From an uncultured Clostridia bacterium (GTDB lineage Bacteria > Bacillota > Clostridia > Christensenellales > UBA1242), in contig CANPWT010000002.1 in the NCBI GenBank assembly GCA_947584775.1, positions 1 through 33,214 on the forward strand: 33,214 bases of DNA. Reading direction: 5' to 3'. The translations under genes and the position numbers were made by a program. Below are positions 24,116 to 32,683 of the stretch, piece after piece (the first letter of the stretch is position 1; the number at the start of each line of letters is the position of its first letter). The notes beneath the pieces were generated by a model. That model saw nothing but the letters and a program-made list of their open reading frames with translations, did no database searches and was not told the DNA's origin.

Positions 24116-27100
24116 ATGTTAAACTTAACCGATTGCCCATCAATTTATTCAGCACTTTATGGTGTTGCAAATTTTTGCCGTAAAACGGGCGAAGTGGTGG
24201 TGCTTGTGCCGGACAAACTTAGTCTTTTTATGGAAAAATTTGTTTTTGAACAATTAAATTTAACATCTAGTTTCGATATTTTAATAAGTACGCTAAATAG
24301 GTTTGCTAAAAAAACACTAACAATTGATAAATCAAAACAAATTTCAAAAAACGGCAGCATAATTTTAATACATAAAATTTTATCTGAAAACGGGGCAAAC
24401 TTTAAGGTTTTAAAAAGCGGAAATTATAATTATAGTTATGCTGAAAATATTTACGCCACAATTATGCAATTAAAGGCATCTAAAATTACGGCAAATGAAA
24501 TGTTTGGCTTTGAGTGCGAAAATAAAAATTTGCAAAATAAAATTTTAGATTTAGCACTAATTTATTCGCAGTATGAAGAGGGTAAGGCGGGGTTGCTTGA
24601 TAGTTCGGATCAATTTTTAATGTCCACGCTAACATTGGACAGAGATGTGCAAAATAAAAACATCCTATTTGTTGGGTTTGACGATTTTACCGAGATTGAA
24701 TATTCAATAATTGAACAATTAATTAAAAATAATAATGTTACAATTTTTAATTATAATTCTACTAGCACAAATAAATATATTTTTAACAGCGAAGTTTATG
24801 AACAACTTAAAAAAATTGCATACACTTGCGAACAACCATTTACCCACAACAATTTAGAAATTAAATGTGATGATTTTAAAGAGTTTTTATTTAAAAATCT
24901 ATACGCTATTAAAAAAGAAAATTTTAATTTATACCAAGAAAGGTTTAAAATTTATTCTGCAAACACACTGGACGAGGAAATAGAATTTATTGCGCGCGAT
25001 ATACGAACAAAAATCCTAAACGGAGCGAACTATGATGATTTTGGCGTTGCCGTTTTTAATTTGGATGGAAAAGAGGAAAAATTTAAAGAAATTTTTGCAA
25101 AATATCAAATAAATTATTATATTGATAACAATTTTACATTAAATAAAAGCATTTTTTATAAATTTTTAGTTGATATTTTAAAATATAGTATAAAAGGCAG
25201 TTCAGTTACAACTTTGATTGATATTATAAATTCGCCTTTCTTTTGCCTGGACGAATTAGATAAAGAAAAGTTGATTGATAGGCTAATTAACTTTAAATCT
25301 AGTTATAAGTCAGTTGCCAATTTCGATTTTGGGCAAGAATTAAGCGAACAAAAACAAAATTTAGTTAATTTTTTAAACATTTTTAAAATAAATAAAGCCA
25401 GCACGATAGAAAATTTTATAAAATTAATAAAAAATGCAGACAATTTACTTAATTTTAATCAAATTATTGAAGAAATTAATAAAAAAGTGGATTTAACCGA
25501 GCAAATTTTATTAACCAAATCTAGGGATGTAGTGTTGGAAGTGCTGGACGAAATAGAAAAATTTTACCCAAATGCAGATATGGAAATTGTGTTTGATGTG
25601 CTAACCCACATTGTATCCAGCGTAAAAATTAACAATTTGCCACTAACTATTGACGCCGTTAAGGTTGTAGAAGCGGGCGATAACATGGAAATTTTTAACA
25701 ACCTGTATTTAGCCAATGTAACTAAACAAGATGCGCCAAGCCTTAAATATGATTGTGGCATAATTTTAGATAATGAAATAGATAAATTGAATTTTGCGCA
25801 TAAACTTTCCCCAACAATTGCGCATTTGAACAAATTAAAAAGATTGCGTGTATTTAATGCGTTAACTTTGTTTGAAAATAGTTTAACATTGTCCTTTTCA
25901 GCCCCCTGTGCTGATTGTGTAACAGACTTGGCAAAATTTATTAAAATTAACAAAAAGTCAGTAAAAATTTATTCCAAATTTAATTACTCAGTTCATCAAA
26001 TTCTTTCAACGGACGATTTAATTGATTTTGCTTCAACAAATAAAATAAATTTAAAAAATGAGTTGAAAAACAACAAAAAATGCGCAAAAAATGATGAAAA
26101 TAATGAATTTTTTAAAAATTTTTACAATTTAACCACAAATAGAATTCCACAAATTTTAAATAATAAAAACATTTTTAAAGATTTAAAAAACATTTCCCCT
26201 TCCCAACTTGAAAGTTATTTTGTCTGCCCATTTAGTTCGTTTTTAAAATATAGTTTAAGAATTAAGCCAAGAATGGCGGACAATGTTCAAACTTTTGATG
26301 TGGGCAACATACTGCACGAAATTTTGCGAGATTATTATGCAAAAGCCTGTGATGTTGGCGATATTTATGAATTTTGCAAAAATAAAGTTTTTGATTATGT
26401 TAAAAATGTGGAGAGGTTAAAATTAGATATCTCCAACCCAATGCTTATAAACTTAATTGATGAGGCGGTCAGGGTGATATCTGGCATGCAATACATAGAT
26501 AAAAACACTAAATTTATGCCTTTTAAGCAAGAATTTGAATTTAACAATAACTTTGCATTAAAATTAAAGGACGCAAACATCATTGGCAAGGTGGACCGCA
26601 TTGATAAATATAACGACCTATATCGTATTGTGGACTATAAATCGGGCAAGGTGGACACTAATTTGGCCGAACTTTATTACGGCAACAAACTGCAATTGTT
26701 TTTATATTCGCTTGCAGTGGAAAATATTTTTGGCAAAACGGTGGGTTGCTTTTATTTGCCATTGCATAACGAATACACAGTAAAAGAGGGCAACAATTAC
26801 GCGCTAAAAGGCTATTTTATTAATGATAGCGATGTTGTTTCTATGCTAGATAATAGGTTAGAGCCGCTTAAAAAAAGCGACATTGTTAACATCGCCGCAA
26901 CTAAGGAAATGACCGCGCGCCGAATAATAAATTACGATTTTGAAAACCTTAAAAATTACACCCTGCGCCTAACAAACAATGCAATATCAGACATAAAATC
27001 TGGCTACATTTCGCCAAGCCCAAGCGAGGTTAGTTCGCCTTGTAAATATTGCGAATTTGCCAGCATTTGCCTGCCAAAAAGTTCGTCAGTAAAAGAGCGC

Positions 27101-27157
27101 GTCTGCAACAAAGTTAACGGGGAATCGTTTAAGGAGGTGGAAGATGAAAAAATTTGA
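24116..27157 (+). CDS. addB: ATP-dependent helicase/nuclease AddB subunit
   Basis: 1013 residues, start taken at 24116. Partner of AddA in double-strand-break end processing. The N-terminal inactivated helicase fold is recognisable (VLVPDKLSLFMEKFVFEQL, DILISTLNRFA, ILFVGFDDFTEIEYSIIEQL), but no GxGKT Walker A is seen. The C-terminal RecB-like nuclease has GKVDRIDKYN and IVDYKSGK (about residue 838). The four-Cys iron-sulfur clasp is visible as FVCPFSSF (about 703) and SPCKYCEFASIC (about 974-985). Shorter than the roughly 1160 residues of B. subtilis AddB. It overlaps addA by 14 bases, with AAGGAGGTGG for addA inside its end. Confidence 0.92.
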   Translation: MLNLTDCPSIYSALYGVANFCRKTGEVVVLVPDKLSLFMEKFVFEQLNLTSSFDILISTLNRFAKKTLTIDKSKQISKNGSIILIHKILSENGANFKVLKSGNYNYSYAENIYATIMQLKASKITANEMFGFECENKNLQNKILDLALIYSQYEEGKAGLLDSSDQFLMSTLTLDRDVQNKNILFVGFDDFTEIEYSIIEQLIKNNNVTIFNYNSTSTNKYIFNSEVYEQLKKIAYTCEQPFTHNNLEIKCDDFKEFLFKNLYAIKKENFNLYQERFKIYSANTLDEEIEFIARDIRTKILNGANYDDFGVAVFNLDGKEEKFKEIFAKYQINYYIDNNFTLNKSIFYKFLVDILKYSIKGSSVTTLIDIINSPFFCLDELDKEKLIDRLINFKSSYKSVANFDFGQELSEQKQNLVNFLNIFKINKASTIENFIKLIKNADNLLNFNQIIEEINKKVDLTEQILLTKSRDVVLEVLDEIEKFYPNADMEIVFDVLTHIVSSVKINNLPLTIDAVKVVEAGDNMEIFNNLYLANVTKQDAPSLKYDCGIILDNEIDKLNFAHKLSPTIAHLNKLKRLRVFNALTLFENSLTLSFSAPCADCVTDLAKFIKINKKSVKIYSKFNYSVHQILSTDDLIDFASTNKINLKNELKNNKKCAKNDENNEFFKNFYNLTTNRIPQILNNKNIFKDLKNISPSQLESYFVCPFSSFLKYSLRIKPRMADNVQTFDVGNILHEILRDYYAKACDVGDIYEFCKNKVFDYVKNVERLKLDISNPMLINLIDEAVRVISGMQYIDKNTKFMPFKQEFEFNNNFALKLKDANIIGKVDRIDKYNDLYRIVDYKSGKVDTNLAELYYGNKLQLFLYSLAVENIFGKTVGCFYLPLHNEYTVKEGNNYALKGYFINDSDVVSMLDNRLEPLKKSDIVNIAATKEMTARRIINYDFENLKNYTLRLTNNAISDIKSGYISPSPSEVSSPCKYCEFASICLPKSSSVKERVCNKVNGESFKEVEDEKI

Positions 27158-30100
27158 GCCAATTCAACAACAAATCCTTGACTCGACAAGCAAAAACCAA
27201 CTGGTCAGCGCGGGTGCGGGCAGCGGCAAAACAACTGTAATGATACAAAAAATTGCAAACATAATTTTATCTTCGGGCGATATTGATTCACTTTTAGTTG
27301 TAACCTTTACAACGCTTGCCAGCAACGAAATGAAAGATAGGCTAATTAGTTTTTTGCAAGACGAATTAAATAAAACAGATAGTAACAAAGAACAAATTTT
27401 ATCCCTGCTTGAAAAGGTTAAAACTGCCAGCATAGACACGATTGACGGATTTAGTTCTAAAACAATAAAAAAATATTTTTACGAGTTAAACATTTCACCT
27501 AACATAGAAATTTTGTCCGACACCACCAAAGATTATTATTTAACCATTGCAATGAAGCGCACAATTAAAGAATATTCGCAAAATTTTAACAACTTTAATG
27601 TGTTGTTAGATTTATTTGGCGGCAACACGCGCAGTGAAAAGGCACTAACTAGCATTATTTTAGATTGCTTTAACAATGTTATAAATTTAATAGACTACAA
27701 CAAATTTTTATCTGACTCGCTTGAAGAGTATAAAAATTGCAAAAATAGCAAAAAAATTGTAAAAAATTATATAATTTACATAAAAAATAAGGCAAAAAAT
27801 AAAATTATTGAAAATAATTATAATTTCCCAACCGATGTTAACAACAAAATTTTAAGTATTGTGGGCGAGTTAGATAGACTTAACGAAAATTTAAGTTTAG
27901 AAGAAATTATTGCAAATTTATTAACGCTAAATTTTGCCACATTTACCAGAAAGGAAACGAGCGAGTATCCACAATTAAAGGAAATTAAAACAAGTCTAAC
28001 CCCTATTTTGGGTTTAATTAAAACTTTTAACGAAAACGGAATAAATGAAAAATTTTTACAATACTCCCAAAAAATTGTTGAATATTACACATATTTTGTG
28101 GAAATTTTAAAAATTTTTATAAAAAATTACAACGAAATTAAATTAAAAAACAATTTAATAGACTTTAACGATTTAAACCGTTTAATGTTAAAACTTTTAG
28201 AAAACGATACAGTTAAATCCGAGTTAATTAACAAATATCGCTACATTTTTGTTGACGAATATCAAGATATAAATCCGTTGCAAGATAAGTTAATAAAACA
28301 ACTAACTGGCGAAAACACAACCCTATTTACAGTGGGGGATGTTAAGCAGTCCATTTATGGGTTTAGGGGCAGCAGCCCAGAGTGGTTTTTAAATCAGTAT
28401 AACGATATGAAAAATGCCAACACGGGCGAAGCCTTTGACATGAACATCAATTTTAGGTCTAACCCAAAAATATTGGAATTTGTAAACGATATTTTTACCC
28501 GCCTAATGACAAAAAAAGATAGCGATATCGACTATTTAAACAGTTCAGTTATCGAGCCAAAGCGTGTGGACATTGTGGACGACAAAGTTAAAATTATGGC
28601 TGTGGTCAAGCAAAACGAAAAACCGCTTGCAACCGGCATTTACAGCGTGAAAAAAACATCTAGTGCAGTTGCAGACAAAAGCGAGGCATTGCTTGTTGCA
28701 AAAAGCATTACTGAATTAATTAACACCACCTTTTATGACGCCAACTTAAAAGAATATCGCACATTAACATACAAGGACATTGCAATTTTAACCCGTTCGG
28801 AGAACGATGACGGCGTAAAACTTTTGTGCGAAGTGCTTAGGCAAAACACCATTCCAATAAAACTTAACAACAAATTGACGGTTTCAAAAAGCGAGGGCGT
28901 AAAATTAATTTTATCAATACTAAAATGCGTCACCAACACGGCGGACGATGTGGATGTTTTGTCGGCATATATGGCTTTGTCGCATTTATCTATTGACGAA
29001 CTTGCCGCTTTTAGAGATAAATCTATAAGTTTAAAAGAGGATTTTAAAAAGAATATAGCCAATACTAACATTAGCATGGCGCAACAAAATTTAAACAAAA
29101 TTAAAACACAAAGTTACACAAAAACTAACAGCGAATTAATCCGCTACATTTTAAACGATTTGCAAGTAAAATTTTATTTGCTAAGTAAAAGTGATGGCCA
29201 AAAAGAAGTGGAGGCAATAACCGAAAGTTTAAACAAACTTACCAGCATTGAAAATAATGTAAGCCTAGCCGAATTTATAGACATTGTGGAAAGCAATATT
29301 TCCCGCGGGAGCGATGTGGTAAGCCAGGACAGCGAAGATAGTGTTTCCATTATGACCATACACAAAAGCAAGGGATTGGAATTCCCGGTTGTAATTTTGT
29401 ATGAGGCGGGCAAGCGCTTTACATATATAAGTGAACATAACCTTATAAACTTTAACCAGAATATCGGTTTTGGCATGGATTATTTTGATAGAATTAACCG
29501 CACCAAGGCCATGAGTTTGCCAAAATATGCAATAAAAATAACCAATGCGCAAAAGGGCTATAAAGAGGAATTAAGGCTGCTTTACGTTGCCTTAACCCGT
29601 GCCAAAAATAAGTTGATAATAACAGGGGAGTATACCCCGAGCGAAAACGGCATAACAAAAAATAGTTATTTGAACATGATTTTATCTTGTTTTATAGATA
29701 GTTGCACAAACCAATTTAACGAATTTGAAAATTGTCAAATTAATTTTTACAACCAGGTTGAAGAATTAAATATAAACAAGCAAAAAGATGCATTTTCTGT
29801 TCCGTATCAAATTGTTGCGCTAGATTACGCCTACCCAAACGCAAACAAGTTTAACATTCCGTTTAAAAACACGGTTACTGGGTTAAATTCTAAAAAAAGT
29901 GAAACGGAAAGTTTTAGTTTGCCAAAATGGATTAACAAAAAAATGCAATACGAGCAAGAGGACCGCGCCCAAATAGGCACAGAATATCATAAGGCACTAG
30001 AAATGTTGGATTTAACAAAACCTTACGAGCAAAATTCAAATTTCAACATGGTGGATTATAGCAAAATTAAACTAGCCCATAGCGTGTTAAGCGGTTTAGC

Positions 30101-30398
30101 AAAGGATAGTGTTAGTATAAAAAAAGAGGCGGAATTTATGATGTATTTGCCATACAATCAACTAGTGGATAGCCCAATTACAGATAAAGTTTTGGTGCAA
30201 GGCGTGGTGGATTTGTTAATAGAAAAGGCAGATAGTTTTATTTTGGTGGATTATAAATTTTCCTCCCTTCCTGCGCATGTTTTAAAACAAAAATACGCCG
30301 AACAACTAAATTTGTATAAACTTGCAATAGAAAAAGCGTACAACAAAAAAGTTGAACATATGTACATATATTCAATCAACAGTGGGGAACTTGTTTGA
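27144..30398 (+). CDS. addA: ATP-dependent helicase/nuclease AddA subunit
   Basis: 1084 residues with AAGGAGGTGG upstream, overlapping addB. UvrD/SF1A helicase motifs: Q motif FEPIQQQIL, Walker A AGAGSGKTT (about 23-31), motif Ia VVTFTTLASNEMKDRL, Walker B FVDEYQDINPLQ (about 370), VGDVKQSIYGFRG (III), INFRSNPKI (IV), TIHKSKGLEFPVVIL (V) and LLYVALTRAKNKL (VI). The C-terminal nuclease has TEYHKALEML, VQGVVDLLIEK and FILVDYKFSS. It unwinds and resects DNA ends and, with AddB, loads RecA at Chi in characterised relatives. Somewhat short for AddA (about 1230 in B. subtilis). No terminator is obvious after it; the dispersed repeat block begins within about 85 bases. Confidence 0.96.
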   Translation: MKKFEPIQQQILDSTSKNQLVSAGAGSGKTTVMIQKIANIILSSGDIDSLLVVTFTTLASNEMKDRLISFLQDELNKTDSNKEQILSLLEKVKTASIDTIDGFSSKTIKKYFYELNISPNIEILSDTTKDYYLTIAMKRTIKEYSQNFNNFNVLLDLFGGNTRSEKALTSIILDCFNNVINLIDYNKFLSDSLEEYKNCKNSKKIVKNYIIYIKNKAKNKIIENNYNFPTDVNNKILSIVGELDRLNENLSLEEIIANLLTLNFATFTRKETSEYPQLKEIKTSLTPILGLIKTFNENGINEKFLQYSQKIVEYYTYFVEILKIFIKNYNEIKLKNNLIDFNDLNRLMLKLLENDTVKSELINKYRYIFVDEYQDINPLQDKLIKQLTGENTTLFTVGDVKQSIYGFRGSSPEWFLNQYNDMKNANTGEAFDMNINFRSNPKILEFVNDIFTRLMTKKDSDIDYLNSSVIEPKRVDIVDDKVKIMAVVKQNEKPLATGIYSVKKTSSAVADKSEALLVAKSITELINTTFYDANLKEYRTLTYKDIAILTRSENDDGVKLLCEVLRQNTIPIKLNNKLTVSKSEGVKLILSILKCVTNTADDVDVLSAYMALSHLSIDELAAFRDKSISLKEDFKKNIANTNISMAQQNLNKIKTQSYTKTNSELIRYILNDLQVKFYLLSKSDGQKEVEAITESLNKLTSIENNVSLAEFIDIVESNISRGSDVVSQDSEDSVSIMTIHKSKGLEFPVVILYEAGKRFTYISEHNLINFNQNIGFGMDYFDRINRTKAMSLPKYAIKITNAQKGYKEELRLLYVALTRAKNKLIITGEYTPSENGITKNSYLNMILSCFIDSCTNQFNEFENCQINFYNQVEELNINKQKDAFSVPYQIVALDYAYPNANKFNIPFKNTVTGLNSKKSETESFSLPKWINKKMQYEQEDRAQIGTEYHKALEMLDLTKPYEQNSNFNMVDYSKIKLAHSVLSGLAKDSVSIKKEAEFMMYLPYNQLVDSPITDKVLVQGVVDLLIEKADSFILVDYKFSSLPAHVLKQKYAEQLNLYKLAIEKAYNKKVEHMYIYSINSGELV

Positions 30399-30484
30399 TA
30401 TGAGGGCGCGCGTTGCAAACGGCATTCTAGATTATTTGTCCCAAGCATTCACAATTACGCCTTCACTTATTTGCTCCTTCTTCT

Positions 30485-30513
30485 ATGAAGGAGCACCGAG
30501 GGTTCTCCTTCAT
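30485..30513 (-). repeat. Hairpin repeat module, variant copy H4
   Basis: ATGAAGGAG (30485-30493) and CTCCTTCAT (30505-30513) around CACCGAGGGTT. Its reverse complement has the same loop (AACCCTCGGTG) as H2 at 529-557, with GGG changed to AGG on both arms. The matching changes in both arms suggest that the pairing is kept. Confidence 0.7.
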
Positions 30514-30524
30514 TGCTTCTTCTC

Positions 30525-30662
30525 CGCGTCACAAACGGCACTTTTGCTAGTTTGCAAGGTGTTGCAAACATAATCCTTTTCTAATTTAAGAACCTTATGG
30601 AGTAGGAGTAATGAGGGAGAACTTTGCGGTCTCCCTCATATAAGTTACTTGTTTGTTCCTTT
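30525..30662 (+). repeat. Composite dispersed repeat, copy C plus hairpin H3
   Basis: Positions 30525-30577 match the last 50 bases of the 89-bp repeat (copies at 129 and 407). TTTTCTAATT, CCTTATGGAGTAGGA and a hairpin with arms ATGAGGGAGA (30611-30620) and TCTCCCTCAT (30630-30639) follow. The layout equals 440-560 at the left end of the window, 30 kb away. The H3 loop is the exact reverse complement of the H1 loop. Confidence 0.8.
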
Positions 30663-30776
30663 TCCCCACAAAACTTTTGGTTTCGCGGGGACCCCGTAAA
30701 ATGTTCTCCCTCATCCTCTTTCCCAAAAGGTCGAGAATTGTTATGTATACAAGAGGGCGCAAAGTTCTCCTTATTG

Positions 30777-30861
30777 TCATTCCGACCAAGCGTCAGCGCG
30801 TGGAGTGAATCTAATATTTTCATCAGAGATACGCTCGGTTCGTTTCACTCGCTCGGTATGA
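30777..30861 (-). repeat. Dispersed repeat fragments in reverse orientation
   Basis: Positions 30777-30812 are the reverse complement of the start of the 89-bp repeat. Positions 30825-30861 are the reverse complement of 354-389. The rest of 30399-31049 contains further low-grade copies (ACTTTTGTTCATTTACTGCAA types) and no credible gene. Confidence 0.7.
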
Positions 30862-31049
30862 CAAGGCCACAAACTGCACTTTTGTTCATTTACTGCAAAT
30901 GTTCGCTCGTCGCAAATGGCACTTTTACTCATTACTGCAAGTGTATCTCGCGTTCAAACGGCGATTTTGTTCCTTTGCTCACAAATTTCAGTCATTGCTT
31001 GGTATTGCTACAAAGTAAATTCTTATGGGGTTTTATATAAAAAGCGGGG

Positions 31050-31268
31050 TTATTGTTCGTCTAATTCGTTAAGTTTTATGTTGTATTGGTTAATTAACGG
31101 AATATAGTCGTCCCACATATATTCGCGGATGGGGATTGGCTTATGGTTGTCAAAATAAAACACCAGGGCGGGCGAGATGTGGTGATAATCTTTAAACATG
31201 GTTGCCGCCAGGCAGTGACCGGAATTAATCAGCCTCTTTGCAATGGCGTGATAATTGTAATAACTCAT
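31050..31268 (-). CDS. Small conserved hypothetical protein, 72 aa
   Basis: MSYYNYHAIAKRLINSGHCLAA is followed by MFKDYHHISPALVFYFDN and KPIPIREYMWDDY. It is rich in His, Tyr and aromatic residues, with no signal peptide or membrane helix. It resembles small unnamed proteins common in clostridial genomes, but I cannot assign a family. The product probably folds as a compact alpha/beta domain. It is transcribed alone on the minus strand. TAAAAT lies exactly six bases before the ATG and there is no ribosome site, so it is probably leaderless. Confidence 0.75.
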   Translation of the reverse strand: MSYYNYHAIAKRLINSGHCLAATMFKDYHHISPALVFYFDNHKPIPIREYMWDDYIPLINQYNIKLNELDEQ

Positions 31269-31274
31269 ACCATT

Positions 31275-31303
31275 ATTTTAACTAAAAATGGCTATTTTAT
31301 TAA
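31275..31303 (-). promoter_or_regulatory. Likely promoter of leaderless 72-aa gene
   Basis: TAAAAT on the minus strand (31280-31275), six bases before ATG 31268. The -35 at the standard 17-base distance is only TTAATA, so the element is weak. Confidence 0.45.
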
Positions 31304-31632
31304 AATCAACCAAATTTTCACTTCCGCCCAAAGTCAAACTGGCAAAAGCAAAAAAATAATAAAAAAAATCAAACATAAAATTCTTAATTTTTGAGTTTTT
31401 TCTAGCATTTTTACCTCATGTTTGAAAAATTTACAAAAATTATTGATTTTTTTATTAGATATTATAATTGTAAGCAGGAGTAGTTAAAAAAACGAAAGTT
31501 CACTTTTTAAAAGCCGGCTTTTTTTATTTGTTGAATGATCCTAACAAAAAGGCTGTAATTTCATATATTGCTTTTATTCAATTTGTATAGTGTTTTTTTA
31601 AAAACAAATTTAAGGCTCAAAAACAAACAATT
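31304..31632. other. Gene-free AT-rich interval
   Basis: No coding region is supported. It contains a TATAAT (31463-31468) with no good -35. About 40 bases later comes AAAAGCCGGCTTTTTTT, a perfect palindrome with a U-tract but almost no loop. A short RNA is possible but not supported well enough to call. Confidence 0.4.
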
Positions 31633-31659
31633 AAAAAGATGCACAGATGTGCATCTTTT
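31633..31659 (-). terminator. Terminator for the two-helix membrane protein gene
   Basis: AAAAGATGCAC (31634-31644) and GTGCATCTTTT (31649-31659) with loop AGAT. It reads as a terminator on either strand and lies 20 bases past the stop of the minus-strand gene. Confidence 0.85.
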
Positions 31660-31678
31660 GGTTTTATACATATCGGTT

Positions 31679-32191
31679 TTACATATTGGTTATTTCTATT
31701 TCGCCTGTCTTTTTATATTTATCTTCAATTTTATTATATGTTTTATTTAAAGCAATAAACCTATAAACAAAATAGCCGCAAACGGCAAGCACAAACACCG
31801 CCATAACTGCATAATGCACCGGGGTGATAGTAAGTTCAAAGGCGGTTGGTGCGCGGTAAACCACTTTTTTAACTAAAAGATTGTCGCACTCGGCCTTGGT
31901 TTTATATTCATTTGCTTGGGCAGACCAATTTGAACTGCCGTCATTTTCCAACCTATCTTCGTTATAATAAATTACAAAATATTTATCTTCCGCTTCTTTA
32001 ATGCAATAAGCAACTGTAACATCGCTTTGAATAAATGCACGGTCGCTTTTGGTTTTAAGCGCGTTTAAATTTATTCCATAAATCATGCCCTCCATTAAAA
32101 TAATGGCAAGGAAGGCCGCAAGAATGCCAATTATGGTTTTGATGCCGATTTCAATATTTTCCCTAAGCCTCATTTTTTTTATGAATTCCAT
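31679..32191 (-). CDS. Hypothetical membrane protein with two transmembrane helices, 170 aa
   Basis: AGGAG precedes the ATG. A short basic N-terminus (MEFIKKMRLRENIEIG) leads into helix 1 (TIIGILAAFLAIILMEGMIYG, split about residues 19-40). An extracytoplasmic domain of about 80 residues follows (FVIYYNEDRLE, AECDNLLVKKVVYR). Helix 2 is at about residues 126-147 (YAVMAVFVLAVCGYFVYRF), with a charged cytoplasmic tail. No family is recognised. The domain between the helices is Tyr/Lys-rich with two Cys. Monocistronic. Confidence 0.8.
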   Translation of the reverse strand: MEFIKKMRLRENIEIGIKTIIGILAAFLAIILMEGMIYGINLNALKTKSDRAFIQSDVTVAYCIKEAEDKYFVIYYNEDRLENDGSSNWSAQANEYKTKAECDNLLVKKVVYRAPTAFELTITPVHYAVMAVFVLAVCGYFVYRFIALNKTYNKIEDKYKKTGEIEITNM

Positions 32192-32255
32192 AATATTCTC
32201 CTACTTATAATGATAATCAAAAATAAAAAAAAGTCAAAGATTTTAAGCCACTTCC

Positions 32256-32284
32256 TTTACAATTTGGCGCAATTATGATATATT
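32256..32284 (+). promoter_or_regulatory. Promoter of leaderless mrnC-rlmB operon
   Basis: TTTACA (32256-32261), a 17-base spacer, TGA and TATATT (32279-32284). The GTG start is at 32291, six bases later. It is nearly identical over 29 bases to the ABC exporter promoter at 22171-22199, the two differing by a compensating one-base shift inside the spacer. Confidence 0.75.
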
Positions 32285-32290
32285 TTTATT

Positions 32291-32683
32291 GTGGAAGAAA
32301 AAAATATTAATCCAAGTTATTATAAAAACGCGTTAACTTTGTCCTTTTTAGGCGATGCTGTTTTTACGCTTAAAGTTAGGGAATATTTGGTTAAAAATAG
32401 CAACAACAAACTAAATATGCTAAACAAAACGGCAAATTCCATTGTTTGCGCAACAAACCAGGCGCAAATTATGTTGGGCTTAAAAGGGGACTTAGATGAG
32501 GACGAGTTAGACATTGTTACCCGAGCAAGGAACAGCCACACAAACAACAAAGCAAAGCACAGCACCTTGCAAGAGTATAACTTAGCAACACAGTTTGAAG
32601 CGCTTGTTGGCTATTGGTATTTAACCGGCAACACGCAAAAAATAGACGCCATGTTTAAAACTTGGGTGGAGGAAAGGCTATGA
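32291..32683 (+). CDS. mrnC: Mini-ribonuclease III
   Basis: 130 residues from a GTG start (no ATG fits, and the promoter fixes the start). It is a lone RNase III catalytic domain without a double-strand RNA-binding domain. NALTLSFLGDAVFTLKVREYL holds the conserved acidic active-site region (GDAV), and TQFEALVGYWYLTG holds the second acidic residue. In B. subtilis Mini-III matures 23S rRNA ends. The overlap ATGA with an RlmB-type gene matches the mrnC-rlmB order of other Firmicutes, supporting both calls. Confidence 0.93.
   Translation: MEEKNINPSYYKNALTLSFLGDAVFTLKVREYLVKNSNNKLNMLNKTANSIVCATNQAQIMLGLKGDLDEDELDIVTRARNSHTNNKAKHSTLQEYNLATQFEALVGYWYLTGNTQKIDAMFKTWVEERL

Noticed and set aside
24098..24118. 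TTG start for addB at 24098
   Set aside because: It lies upstream of the -10 box, so it would not be in the mRNA; ATG 24116 fits the promoter.
31463..31520. Small RNA with TATAAT and GCCGGC palindrome plus T-run
   Set aside because: There is no -35 at a usable distance, and the palindrome has practically no loop, so neither promoter nor terminator is convincing.
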